Shown here piece by piece: positions 30,298-38,670 of a stretch of DNA of 64,000 nt. The notes beneath the pieces were generated by a model that saw only the letters and a list, made by a program, of their open reading frames with translations, searched no databases and had not been told where the DNA came from. Source of the stretch: Antarctobacter albus (lineage in GTDB: Bacteria; Pseudomonadota; Alphaproteobacteria; Rhodobacterales; Rhodobacteraceae); the NCBI RefSeq assembly GCF_900101505.1, contig NZ_FMZI01000005.1, forward strand, positions 124,001-188,000, in the 5' to 3' direction. The translations under genes were made by a program, and so were the position numbers. The first letter of the stretch is position 1. Each line of letters begins with the position of its first letter.

Positions 30298-30771
30298 TCA
30301 GAAGGCCTCGGGGCGCGCCTCGCGGGCCATGTGGTCCAGCACCGCGTTCACGAAACGCGCCTCCTTGCCCTCCGGAAAGAAAGCGCTCGCCACGTCCATG
30401 TATTCGACAATGGCCACCTTCGGCGGCGTGTCGAACTCCAGCAGCTCGGCCCCCGCAACGCGGAACAGCGCCCGCAATGTCGGGTCGATCCGCGCGATGG
30501 GCCATTTCGCCACCAGCGCCCGGTCGGTCATCTGGTCGATCTTCACCTGCCAGTTGACCGCCTGTTCCAACAGCCGGGCAAAGAAATCGACATCCCCGTC
30601 GATCATCTCTTCGCCGTCGATCTGTTCGGCACCGAACCGGAACTCCAGAAACTCGCGCCGCACCTTGTCCAGCCCGGCATCCGACTGTTCCATCTGGAAC
30701 AGGGCCTGAACCGCGTAGAGCCGCGAGGCGCTGCGCATCTTGCGTTTCTGGTTGCCCGAAAGCTTGGTCAT
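30298..30771 (-). CDS. nusB: Transcription antitermination factor NusB
   Basis: A 157-residue all-helical RNA-binding protein that joins NusE (S10) at boxA RNA for rRNA antitermination. The N-terminal RSASRLYAVQALFQMEQS (about 13-30) and the C-terminal VAIVEYMDVASAFFPEGKEARFVNAVLD are hallmarks. The start overlaps the ribH stop as ATGA. The order ribBA-ribH-nusB is common in alphaproteobacteria. Confidence 0.94.
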   Translation of the reverse strand: MTKLSGNQKRKMRSASRLYAVQALFQMEQSDAGLDKVRREFLEFRFGAEQIDGEEMIDGDVDFFARLLEQAVNWQVKIDQMTDRALVAKWPIARIDPTLRALFRVAGAELLEFDTPPKVAIVEYMDVASAFFPEGKEARFVNAVLDHMAREARPEAF

Positions 30772-31319
30772 GCGATGCCGGGGTCCTTGCTGGTGCCTGC
30801 GATCTGGATTTCATCGCCGAAGGGGACGAATCCCACTCCCTTGCGAGAGCCGCCCCACTTACGTTCCAGCGCCAGGAGATGCAAGGCCGCAGCCGCCGCG
30901 CCGCCGCCCTTGTTCTGACCTTTTGCCTCGGCCCGCACGCGGGCCTGTTCGTAGTTTTCCACCGTCAGGATACCGTTGCCGATGCACAGCCCCTGCAGGC
31001 CCAACAGGGTCAGCGCGCGCGAGCTGTCGTTGCACACGGTCTCGTAATGGGTGGTCTCCCCCCGGATCACGCAGCCCAGCGCGACATAGGCATCGAAATT
31101 CGACAACCGCCCGGCAATGCCGATGGCACTGGGCACTTCCAGCGCGCCTGGCACCTCGATGGTCTCATGCCAGCCACCCGCGGCCTCGATCTCGGCCTCG
31201 GCCCCGGCGACCAGCTGATCGGCGATGTCCTTGTAGTAGGGCGCCACGACGATCAACACCTTGACCGGCTTGTCGAACGACGGCCGGTCCAGCGTGTGGT
31301 GGGTCTCGTTCGATGCCAT
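30768..31319 (-). CDS. ribH: 6,7-dimethyl-8-ribityllumazine synthase
   Basis: A 183-residue lumazine synthase that joins the butanone phosphate from RibB with the pyrimidine intermediate in riboflavin synthesis. Family motifs: VLIVVAPYYKDIADQLV (N-terminus), PGALEVPSAI, and VIRGETTHYETV with the catalytic His; then GLCIGNGILTVEN. It starts with a 1-base overlap on the ribBA stop (TGATG). Cytoplasmic, usually a pentamer or larger. Confidence 0.94.
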   Translation of the reverse strand: MASNETHHTLDRPSFDKPVKVLIVVAPYYKDIADQLVAGAEAEIEAAGGWHETIEVPGALEVPSAIGIAGRLSNFDAYVALGCVIRGETTHYETVCNDSSRALTLLGLQGLCIGNGILTVENYEQARVRAEAKGQNKGGGAAAAALHLLALERKWGGSRKGVGFVPFGDEIQIAGTSKDPGIA

Positions 31320-32446
31320 CAGCCCAGCTCCGAGATCTTGCGGGTGCCCGTGATTTCAAGACCATAGGCATCGAGGCCGACCACCTTGGGAGTGGGCGAA
31401 TTGGTCAGCAGGGTCAGCTTGGACAAGCCCAACGAGGACAGGATCTGCGCCCCCAGCCCGTATTGCCGCAGCGTCTTGGGAGAGACCTCGTCGCTGGCGT
31501 CCAGGTGCTGCGAGGTATCGCGCAATAACACGACGACGCCGCGCCCTTCGCGCGCGACTTCTTCCATCGCGTGCTGGAATTCATGCGCGCGGCCCTTGGG
31601 CCCTGTACCGACCACGTCCAGCAGCGGGTCCATCGCATGCATCCGCACCAGCACCGGATCAGGGGTCGAGATATCGCCTTTCACTAGAACGATATGCTCG
31701 TCGCCGTGGGTCTCGTCGGTATAGACCCGCATCGTCCACTCGCCGCCGAACTCCGAGGTGATCGGCGCCTCCGAACGGACCTTGACCAGGTTGTCGTTAC
31801 GGCGGCGGTAGGCAATCAGGTCGCTGATGGTGCCGATCTTCAGCCCGTGGCGCTGCGCAAAGGCGACCAGCTCGGGCAGGCGCGCCATCGTGCCGTCCTC
31901 GTTCATGATCTCGCAGATCACACCCGCCGGGTTCAGGCCGGCAAGACGGGAGATGTCGACCGCCGCCTCGGTGTGGCCCGCGCGGACCAGCACCCCGCCC
32001 TTGCGGGCGCGCAGCGGAAAGACATGGCCCGGCGTGGCGATGTCCGCCGCGCCCTTCGAAGCATCGACGGCCACCGCGATGGTCCGTGCGCGGTCCGCGG
32101 CGGAAATGCCCGTCGTGACCCCTTCGCGCGCCTCGATCGAAGTGGTGAAGGCGGTTTCATGCCGGGACGAATTGTTCGTCGACATCAGCGACAGGCCCAG
32201 TTCCTCGATCCGGTCCGAGGTCATGGACAGGCAGATCAGCCCGCGGCCATAAAGCGCCATGAAGTTGACCGCATCGGGCGTCGCCCATTGCGCGGGAATC
32301 ACCAGGTCGCCTTCGTTCTCACGGTCTTCATGGTCGACCAGGACGAACATGCGCCCGTTGCGGGCATCGTCGATGATTTCCTCGATCGAGGAGATTGCGT
32401 TGGACCAGTCCTGTTCCACCGGTCCGGGATTTTCGAAATCGGGCAT
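31319..32446 (-). CDS. ribB: RibBA-type protein: active RibB domain, degenerate RibA domain
   Basis: A 375-residue fusion. Residues 15-215 are 3,4-dihydroxy-2-butanone 4-phosphate synthase, with VDHEDRENEGDLV for metal and substrate and HTEAAVDISRLAGL. Residues 220-375 align with GTP cyclohydrolase II, but the zinc-binding Cys triad (usually RVHSECLTGD and CDCG) is missing: the region reads RMHAMDPLLDVVGTG. It should therefore make only the butanone phosphate, and a separate cyclohydrolase must exist elsewhere. First gene of the ribB-ribH-nusB operon. Confidence 0.9.
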   Translation of the reverse strand: MPDFENPGPVEQDWSNAISSIEEIIDDARNGRMFVLVDHEDRENEGDLVIPAQWATPDAVNFMALYGRGLICLSMTSDRIEELGLSLMSTNNSSRHETAFTTSIEAREGVTTGISAADRARTIAVAVDASKGAADIATPGHVFPLRARKGGVLVRAGHTEAAVDISRLAGLNPAGVICEIMNEDGTMARLPELVAFAQRHGLKIGTISDLIAYRRRNDNLVKVRSEAPITSEFGGEWTMRVYTDETHGDEHIVLVKGDISTPDPVLVRMHAMDPLLDVVGTGPKGRAHEFQHAMEEVAREGRGVVVLLRDTSQHLDASDEVSPKTLRQYGLGAQILSSLGLSKLTLLTNSPTPKVVGLDAYGLEITGTRKISELG

Positions 32447-32577
32447 AGGGCCTCCCTCCTGCCAGTCTCAGGCGGGATACTTGAGACCCGGGCCAAATGC
32501 CAGAGGCAAGCGGACTTGAACGGAACGCCGGTTTCAAAATACACTCGGGCATTCCGGGGGGTCCCGGTCGCGCGCCC

Positions 32578-32910
32578 TCAGTCGAAGATGTCCTCGATCA
32601 GGTCGAAGGCCTCGCTCAACAGCTTGTAGGCCGGGCTCTTGCGCCGCTTTTTCTTCTTTTTCTTCGGCTTCTTCAGCGGCGGTTCCCAGGTTTCCCGGCG
32701 CGTGGCATGGACCTCGGGCGCGCGCTTGCGCTTGCCCTTGCGGGGCGGGCGGTGCGCCTCGGGGTCGACGGCATCGACGCGCAGGGATTTCAGGTTGTGC
32801 AGCGGCGCCCCGCAGCCGGAACAGGCCAGTTCGTGACGCCGCTCTCCTTCCAGGCGCAGCGCGGCACGGGTGCCGCAGTAACAACAGGTGGCAATCTTGG
32901 TGGTCGGCAT
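32578..32910 (-). CDS. Zinc-ribbon protein with Lys-rich tail
   Basis: A 110-residue protein. CCYCG and CSGCG (about residues 9-13 and 30-34) form a zinc-ribbon pair. A long basic region follows with KKPKKKKKKRRK near residue 79, then a hydrophobic helix (AYKLLSEAFDLIEDIFD). This layout suggests nucleic-acid binding. It lies 9 bases after rlmB on the same strand, so it may be co-transcribed with this 23S rRNA methyltransferase. Function unknown. Confidence 0.65.
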   Translation of the reverse strand: MPTTKIATCCYCGTRAALRLEGERRHELACSGCGAPLHNLKSLRVDAVDPEAHRPPRKGKRKRAPEVHATRRETWEPPLKKPKKKKKKRRKSPAYKLLSEAFDLIEDIFD

Positions 32911-32919
32911 TCAGCGCAG

Positions 32920-33696
32920 TTAGGCACGCGCCGCGTAAAGCGCAACCGCCGCCGCGTTCGAGACGTTCAGAGAGCCGAAGTCGCGCGCGAAATCGATCCG
33001 CACCAGCGCATCGACCGTCTCCTTGGTCTTGGGCCGCAGCCCCGGCCCCTCTGCCCCCAGCACCAGCCCGACAGGCACATCCCGCCGGCCCTCCAGCGCC
33101 TCTTCGATGGTCTGTTCCGCCTCGCCGTCCAGGCCCAGCACCAGGTATCCCATCTTCTGCAACGCGACGATCGTATCCGCCAGGTTGCGCTCGCGCAGGT
33201 AGGGCTGGCGTTCCAGCGCCCCGCTTGCGGTCTTGGCCAGGGCGCCGGTTTCCGGCGCCGCATGGTGACGGGTGCCGATCACCGCCTGCGCCCCGAAGAC
33301 CTCGGCCGAGCGCAGAATCGCCCCCACGTTGTGCGGATCGGTGACGCGGTCCAGGAGGACCAGCCGCAAAGCTCCCTCGCCCGAAAGCGCCACGTCCTCC
33401 AGTCGCCCCCAGTCCAGCGGCTTGACCTCAAGCGCCGCGCCCTGGTGCACGGACCCGGGATCCAGCGGCGCGCCGAACTTGCGCGGATCGTGGATTTCGG
33501 GCGTCATGCCAGAGGCTTCGACCGCATCGGTCAGTTTCTCGGCGGCATTGGGCGTCAGGATCAGCCGCAGCTTGTCGCGCCGGGGGTTCATCAGCGCGTC
33601 GCGCACCGCGTGCAGCCCGAAAAGCCAGACGGTTTCCGCCGCCGAAGCGCGTTTCGCCTGCTCCTTCTCGATCACCCATTTCGGTTTCTTCGCCAT
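32920..33696 (-). CDS. rlmB: 23S rRNA 2'-O-ribose methyltransferase (SpoU/RlmB type)
   Basis: A 258-residue SpoU methyltransferase with a short N-terminal substrate-binding domain (LFGLHAVRDALMNPRR) and the knotted SPOUT catalytic domain: motif 1 DRVTDPHNVGAILRSAEVFG, motif 2 GLVLGAEGPGL, motif 3 SLNVSNAAAVALY. RlmB methylates G2251 of 23S rRNA; related SpoU enzymes act on other sites. The start at 33696 gives the usual MAKKPKW N-terminus; an ATG at 33711 is also possible. It diverges from tRNA-Tyr. Confidence 0.88.
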   Translation of the reverse strand: MAKKPKWVIEKEQAKRASAAETVWLFGLHAVRDALMNPRRDKLRLILTPNAAEKLTDAVEASGMTPEIHDPRKFGAPLDPGSVHQGAALEVKPLDWGRLEDVALSGEGALRLVLLDRVTDPHNVGAILRSAEVFGAQAVIGTRHHAAPETGALAKTASGALERQPYLRERNLADTIVALQKMGYLVLGLDGEAEQTIEEALEGRRDVPVGLVLGAEGPGLRPKTKETVDALVRIDFARDFGSLNVSNAAAVALYAARA

Positions 33697-33828
33697 CGCC
33701 GATGCCCCCATGTCCTGAGGTGACAGGCTTTGCATCCAAGAAGGGCCTTTGCCAAGGGAATTTCCTGTTGACGCGGATTTTGGGCGGTTGTAATCAGCCC
33801 CCCACGCCGGCAGCGACCGGCGCTCGGT

Positions 33829-33912
33829 GGGCGACAGGCCGCAAGGTGTGGCAGGGGACTGTAACTCCCTCGCGGAGACGCACGCTTGGTTCGATTCCAA
33901 GGTCGCCCACCA
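33829..33912 (+). tRNA. tRNA-Tyr (GTA)
   Basis: A class II tRNA with acceptor GGGCGAC/GTCGCCC, anticodon stem-loop GGGGA-CTGTAAC-TCCCT (anticodon GTA), a long variable arm, T arm CTTGG-TTCGATT-CCAAG, A73 and encoded CCA. The lower-GC accessory region begins right after its 3' end, so it is a plausible integration target, but no direct repeat of its 3' end was found in the window. Confidence 0.97.
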
Positions 33913-34288
33913 AACTCCCAAATTAAACAATGATTTCAATGCAGATGTGTCCCGCACATTTCCCGTTTTGCGTCAATGAAAATCAATGGCTTACAGGGCA
34001 AGTGTCCCGCAGATGTCGGGCTTTCTCAATCTGTCCGCGTCCCCCCACATTGCGTCGGCCCCAGGATCGTAAAATCTGTGCCTGTCAGAGGCGCCGACGT
34101 GGCGGCAACGGCGACACTGCCTGCGACGCAAGATCTGAACATGCAGCAGGCCGTTGCTCTCATGCAGGGCGGAGTTGACGCCAGCGACATTCGCACTTGC
34201 CCACTGCCACCATCACAGCGTAACGAAACTACCGGCAACCCGATTATCGGTTAAGTTGTCTTTCAGACTTGAACACCGAGGTAGTTTC
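33913..34288. other. Gap after tRNA-Tyr, left edge of the accessory region
   Basis: No convincing gene. Two imperfect repeats containing TGTCCCGCA lie at 33948-33956 and 34003-34011. An open frame at 33976-34254 codes for 92 residues but has no recognisable domain or ribosome site. Base composition changes here from chromosomal to AT-richer. This may be a decayed end of a former mobile element; no att repeat could be confirmed. Confidence 0.4.
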
Positions 34289-36793
34289 ATGCCGCAACAA
34301 ATTGACAATATCTCCGTCTTTATCGCTTCACCTGGAGGCCTCGATGAAGAACGACAAGCGGCGTACCGCATTGTACAAGATATCAACCGCGCAAATGCCA
34401 AACACTGGGGCTGCCAACTAGAGTTGGTAGGCTGGGAAGAAACCCTCCCCGGGCATGGGCGACCTCAATCCATTATTAATCGCGATCTAGACAGATGCGA
34501 GTACTTTATTGGTTTAATTTATGACCACTGGGGCTCACCACCATCATCAGAGGATACCAAGTTTTCCTCAGGGTTCGAAGAAGAATTTGAACGTGCTCGC
34601 GGTCACGTCGCCAATGGCAAAATGAAGAATATGGTCGTATACTTTAAGGAGATTCCCCCAGAACGCTTGCGCGACCCCGGCAAATCCCTGGAAAAAGTTA
34701 TCAATTTCAAAAATAAATGCTTCACCGAAAAAACAGCACTCTACAAAGAGTACACAAGCACCTCAGATTTTGAGAATGCAGCAAGAGGGATACTGACTGA
34801 GATTGGCTGGGAGGAATCAAAATTAATAAAGCCACAGCCAGAACCCGCGGCTAGCTCTGAGGAAGAAAGCACGAAACAACTCAGTGATGGCAATAGTAAA
34901 AATTCAAGAACAGAGACTTCGAAAGCCACTGGCGGCGTGATCGCAACAAGTGCAAGCGCATTTGTGTCGCAGCTTTTGAGCAGCGCAGAAGAAAATAACA
35001 AACCCACAAATACAGATATTGCAAGATTTCGTTTGATTGGCTGCTCCATGAAGTCGCCCGGAAATGACGAAGAATACTTAGGGAACCACGACGCGAACCT
35101 CCTTTTCAACTCGAGAGAACAGCATTCATGGTCCGACCAAGAAGTCATAGAACTGATAAAGTGCGGAGTTGCCGGCTACCGCGACCAAAATGTTCCACTT
35201 TGGTACTGGGTTGAACTCCTAAAGAAAAGGCTCCCCAAGTATGACTACTTAGATATTATGTCAGTCATCGGAAGCGAACAAGTGAAGCCGAACGCGATCC
35301 GTTTGTCTCAATTACTTGGGCGGACGACACCAGAAATTAGCGACGTTCTCACTCGCGAAGACACAATAAAAAATTGGTTGTCGCATGAAAATCCGAGCAG
35401 CGTCTTTGATGCCGCTATAAGTTTTTTAAGCACCAACGGAACGCTAGACGATCTACCCTTTCTTGAAGCTTCACTCGCTGATTTTGAAGGCAATGAGAAA
35501 GAAGGCATTCAGAAGGCAATTGTTTTCGTTCAATTGAAGGAGGGTGAAGCCAAAGCTCTTGATAGGGTCTTAGATTTTGAAATTTCCGATGTCGGTGCAG
35601 AACTATTGGATACTCTTTTCTCACAGCCTTCGTCATTGACCTCTGAATTGCTTCGAAAGTGTCTGGCCGCAAACGACGGCAAGGTGAGAGCGAAGGCACT
35701 TGCATTGCTCAATTCTAGAAAAGCAACTTCAAAAGAAGAGGCTGAAAGTATGCTTGGCGACAGTAACTTTGCGGCGAGACTGCAAGCGGTCGAGGCGTTG
35801 CATTCACTTGGGAATCCCCTAGACGAAGATTTGACTAAGACAACTTTGACCAAAACAAAAGCCCGTAGCAGGTTTGGTGTTACATCACCTCTCTTCTCAC
35901 TTTCCGATCAAACGGACCGCTCCTACTATGACGAATTTTGTTTAAACAGATGGTCTGAATTAAGTTTCAGCCAACTTAAGTCACTGGTAGATAAAGCCGG
36001 GCCATTCTTGGGGGGAGAAATTTCAATTCTTTACCAAAAATTTGCCGGGAAAATTGCAGGCGAACTCCGATGCAATCTTGCAGATGGATTTGAAACATTC
36101 TTCAAAAATCGAGAAGAAGAGTTTGCTGCGCAGATAGGCGGAAAAGAAACAGACATGTATCGCCGCCTGGAGAAACTTTTACCGATCACAAAACGAATTG
36201 TCGTTACCGATGCCCTGAAAGGGCTTTGTGGATTAAGAAAAAGAGATGATCTGCCACTCGTTCGCGATGTAATCGACAATTGCAACGTAGATGCGTCCGA
36301 TGAAGTCTTGAGATTTCTAGGATCGTTCGGAGATTGGAGTGATTTTGGGAGAATAACCTCATTGTCGGGCTACCCATTAACAAACGCTGGAATCCTGTCC
36401 GTCTACAAATCTGGATTTGAGAAGGAAAGAGCATCTGCACTTCTCGGAATTTCCAGAAAACAGATAGCCGACCTCTTATCGGAGAACATCGAACATTCCA
36501 TCAGAAAGGAGATTCTGCTGGCTCTAACCTCTACACACCTTACCGAGATGAGCGACGAAATACTTCTGTCTGAGCTAAACCGCGAGGGAGATACCTGCCG
36601 AATAATATTGGCGCTGCAATGCTGCATTCATTTACCGAAGCGCAGGATTTCAAAATTGATGGATAGACATGTTTCCCGCGATGGCCATCGTTTTTATAAC
36701 ACTGTCCATTGCCTGGATATCGGCGCCAGCCTTCCCGGCAAGGTTGCAAAGTCTCTCGCTCGGAAAAATCTGCGTCTTCTGGGGAATGGTTGA
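34289..36793 (+). CDS. DUF4062-like N-terminal domain plus helical repeat protein, candidate defence gene
   Basis: An 834-residue protein with AT-rich codon use unlike its neighbours. Residues 7-150 look like a DUF4062 (TIR/SEFIR-like fold) domain: NISVFIASPGGLDEERQAAY, then DRCEYFIGLIYDHWGSPP. A low-complexity Ser/Glu linker (about 185-230) leads to a long all-helical region resembling HEAT-type repeats (LVRDVIDNCNVDASDEVLRFLGSFG and similar). No NTPase motif is seen. DUF4062 domains occur in several antiviral and STAND proteins. The start follows GAGGTAG. Activity and trigger are unknown. Confidence 0.6.
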   Translation: MPQQIDNISVFIASPGGLDEERQAAYRIVQDINRANAKHWGCQLELVGWEETLPGHGRPQSIINRDLDRCEYFIGLIYDHWGSPPSSEDTKFSSGFEEEFERARGHVANGKMKNMVVYFKEIPPERLRDPGKSLEKVINFKNKCFTEKTALYKEYTSTSDFENAARGILTEIGWEESKLIKPQPEPAASSEEESTKQLSDGNSKNSRTETSKATGGVIATSASAFVSQLLSSAEENNKPTNTDIARFRLIGCSMKSPGNDEEYLGNHDANLLFNSREQHSWSDQEVIELIKCGVAGYRDQNVPLWYWVELLKKRLPKYDYLDIMSVIGSEQVKPNAIRLSQLLGRTTPEISDVLTREDTIKNWLSHENPSSVFDAAISFLSTNGTLDDLPFLEASLADFEGNEKEGIQKAIVFVQLKEGEAKALDRVLDFEISDVGAELLDTLFSQPSSLTSELLRKCLAANDGKVRAKALALLNSRKATSKEEAESMLGDSNFAARLQAVEALHSLGNPLDEDLTKTTLTKTKARSRFGVTSPLFSLSDQTDRSYYDEFCLNRWSELSFSQLKSLVDKAGPFLGGEISILYQKFAGKIAGELRCNLADGFETFFKNREEEFAAQIGGKETDMYRRLEKLLPITKRIVVTDALKGLCGLRKRDDLPLVRDVIDNCNVDASDEVLRFLGSFGDWSDFGRITSLSGYPLTNAGILSVYKSGFEKERASALLGISRKQIADLLSENIEHSIRKEILLALTSTHLTEMSDEILLSELNREGDTCRIILALQCCIHLPKRRISKLMDRHVSRDGHRFYNTVHCLDIGASLPGKVAKSLARKNLRLLGNG

Positions 36794-37175
36794 GCCTCAC
36801 TTTCTTCGCATTCCGCTCTCTGAGTAACTCGGCTTTCTCCAAGAAACGTCGCATCGAAGTGGCATGGGACTGTCTGGGTGAATGAAAATAGATCGCACAC
36901 CGCGATTTGGGAAACCAGGTCGCGCGCGAAACACCCATTCGGTCAGAGCGCAGCGCAAGGCTGCTATCCGCCCTCCTGCGTGAGGCAACGCTAACCCAAT
37001 CGCCCCTGTCCCGTCTTCCAAAGATGTCCCGTCGAACGTCCGCTCTTCAGCCGTATTTTGCGTAGCTGAGTTTCGTTCGACCAATCTGTGGCACCTATGG
37101 GAGGTCAGAGCATCGTTCAATTGGTTTCGAAAAGTCTGAAGGACTATGTTTCGGATAGTTTGAGACGACGGATTA
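36794..37175. other. Gap between repeat protein gene and IS remnant
   Basis: No supported gene in 382 bases. Reading frames are broken on both strands; one plus-strand frame near 37096-37175 is open for about 30 codons but lacks a start context. It probably contains decayed accessory DNA. Confidence 0.4.
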
Positions 37176-37382
37176 TGACCTGCCCCCTGCTGGTCCCTCA
37201 TTCATGAAGAGAGTCTGCAGGTTGGATTCGGGTATTGGGCTTCGCCCTCGGGCGCAAACGCGCCGGGCGCGGAGCCCTCAAATTGCTCAAGCGCTCGCGC
37301 GCCTGCTGTGGGGGCTGGTTGGCCAAAGATGAGTGGGGTCTGACCGTGTTGTAATCGTAGCGCCAGAGCGCCAGCTTTCGCC
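37176..37382 (-). pseudogene. IS3-family transposase (OrfB) C-terminal remnant with element end
   Basis: On the minus strand one frame reads ARRKLALWRYDYNTVRPHSS and continues SLANQPPQQA (about 37382-37290); after a frameshift, a second frame gives ALEQFEGSAPGAFAPEG and a stop at 37202. These are the typical closing segments of IS3-group transposases of Rhodobacteraceae. TGACCTGCCCCC at 37176-37187 looks like the terminal inverted repeat. The rest of the element is missing, cut next to the nuclease gene. Confidence 0.65.
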
Positions 37383-37389
37383 GCGCTTA

Positions 37390-37878
37390 TCAACGCGACG
37401 TGCAGTACCCCGGCACCTCACCACGGAACGGCCCAGCCGCCACCTGCACCTCTACATACCCACCCTGCGGATCGAACCGCGCACAGCGCGCACAGACCCC
37501 CTGCCCGATCAGCACTGCGCCGATGTCGCGGCCATCGTCCAGCACGCAGCGGCCGACCTCTCGATCGTATGTCCGGTCACCGTTCAGCCTGCAGGTTAGG
37601 TGCCGCCCCTCGACCAGGTCGCGCATGGCAGCGGTCGCGAGCTTCCCGAAGTCAGAGCCGCTTTCCTCGCAGTTCAACCCGTTGAGGCGGATAGGGATGC
37701 CGGAGACCTCGATCGTGTCGCCGTCGCGGATGTGGGTGACGCGGCCCGTGACCAGGTTGGGATCTGCGGGCAGATCGCCGGCACGATCCAAGGCCCAGCC
37801 ACCGGCAACGACGACGAGGAGGGCCGGAAGGATACCCCGTCGAAGGCCACGTCGCATTCTCTGACCGATCCGAAACAT
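37390..37878 (-). CDS. Thermonuclease-family (SNase-like) secreted or anchored protein
   Basis: A 162-residue protein with an N-terminal membrane or signal segment (GILPALLVVVAGGWAL) and an SNase-like OB fold: GRVTHIRDGDTIEVSGIPIR and LNGLNCEESGSDFG carry the usual Arg/Asp/Glu region; YDREVGRCVLDDGRDI follows. The C-terminus is rich in Cys. GGAGGTGAG precedes the ATG. It is divergent from hicA and shares that promoter region. It may act as a periplasmic nuclease or be a cargo gene of the element. Confidence 0.75.
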   Translation of the reverse strand: MFRIGQRMRRGLRRGILPALLVVVAGGWALDRAGDLPADPNLVTGRVTHIRDGDTIEVSGIPIRLNGLNCEESGSDFGKLATAAMRDLVEGRHLTCRLNGDRTYDREVGRCVLDDGRDIGAVLIGQGVCARCARFDPQGGYVEVQVAAGPFRGEVPGYCTSR

Positions 37879-37956
37879 CTCACCTCCAAAAACAACACGC
37901 AGACGTTGCCTCTACCTCGATCCCGCAAGTCGATCAACGCGCAACCCGACATTTTG

Positions 37957-38015
37957 GTGTATATATTTACACAAAATTATTTACGGCTTCTGCGAAATGG
38001 TGTATCTATATACAC
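37957..38015. promoter_or_regulatory. Paired palindromic operators before hicA
   Basis: Two near-identical palindromes, GTGTATATATTTACAC at 37957-37972 and GTGTATCTATATACAC at 38000-38015, share GTGTA-N6-TACAC and lie 43 bp apart centre to centre, about four helical turns. The second ends 15 bases before the hicA start. HicB proteins with a ribbon-helix-helix domain repress their own promoter, so these are the likely HicB operators. Confidence 0.65.
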
Positions 38016-38030
38016 ATGAAAGGAGGGGCG

Positions 38031-38219
38031 ATGGAGCTGGAACGAAACTCAAGAAAGCTCCTGAAAGTTCTGAAAGGCCAAGGTTTTGAACTCGTCTCGA
38101 TCAAGGGAGACCATCACAAACTTCGGAAAGGCGACACGACAGTGATCGTACCCCACCCGAAGAAAGACCTGCCAATCGGAACCGTCAGAGCGATATACAA
38201 ACAGGCCGGGCTTCTTTAG
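38031..38219 (+). CDS. hicA: HicA-type mRNA interferase toxin
   Basis: A 62-residue HicA toxin with the double-stranded-RNA-binding-like fold. The catalytic His lies in IKGDHHKLRKGDTTVIVPHP (about residues 24-43). AGGAGGGG precedes the ATG at 38031, so this start is preferred over 38016. It cleaves mRNA when free of HicB. The order toxin first, antitoxin second is the usual hicAB order. Confidence 0.9.
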   Translation: MELERNSRKLLKVLKGQGFELVSIKGDHHKLRKGDTTVIVPHPKKDLPIGTVRAIYKQAGLL

Positions 38220-38271
38220 CCCGGCCAGCCATCGCCCTTCCGACCACCACAGCACCCACAGGAACCGACAC

Positions 38272-38670
38272 ATGCGCTACTATATTGCCCTCGTTCACCA
38301 CGACGAAGACAGCGCCTATGGCCTGACCTTCCCGGATCTGCCCGGCGCCTTCGCGGCTGCGGACACTTGGGACGGCATCCCCCAGGCCGCCGCCGAGGCG
38401 CTGGACCTCTGGTTCGAGGATCAGCCGGACGTCGAGGAATCGTCGCTGGAAGAGATCCGCCAGCGACCGGACGTCGCCGAGGAACTGGAGGCCGGGGCCG
38501 TCCTGATGCCGGTCCCCTACATCCCTGCAGACACGGCCGCCGCGCGGGTCAACATCACGCTGGAACGCGGGCTGCTGCGCGCGATCGACGAAACCGCCAA
38601 GGCCCGCAAGATGACCAGGTCGTCGTTCCTGGCATCAGCAGCGCGGCGAGAGCTGGTGGGGGCAGCGTGA
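38272..38670 (+). CDS. hicB: HicB-type antitoxin with C-terminal DNA-binding domain
   Basis: A 132-residue HicB. Residues 1-65 form the degraded RNase-H-like part (YGLTFPDLPGAFAAADTWD) that binds HicA. Residues 90-130 form a ribbon-helix-helix (ARVNITLERGLLRAIDETAK) for operator binding. It begins 52 bases after hicA, with room for its own start signals. It should neutralise HicA and repress the promoter through the two palindromes upstream. Confidence 0.9.
   Translation: MRYYIALVHHDEDSAYGLTFPDLPGAFAAADTWDGIPQAAAEALDLWFEDQPDVEESSLEEIRQRPDVAEELEAGAVLMPVPYIPADTAAARVNITLERGLLRAIDETAKARKMTRSSFLASAARRELVGAA

Noticed and set aside
32447-32577. Possible FMN riboswitch before ribB
   Set aside because: None of the conserved FMN-element segments could be matched on the transcribed strand; only a short hairpin (GTCTCA/TGAGAC) is present.
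33976-34254. 92-codon frame after tRNA-Tyr as an integrase remnant
   Set aside because: No integrase motif (Arg, His-x-x-Arg, Tyr) is present and no ribosome site is seen.
36797-37201. 134-codon minus-strand frame beside the IS remnant
   Set aside because: It extends through the IS terminal repeat into unrelated DNA, has no domain and no start signals.
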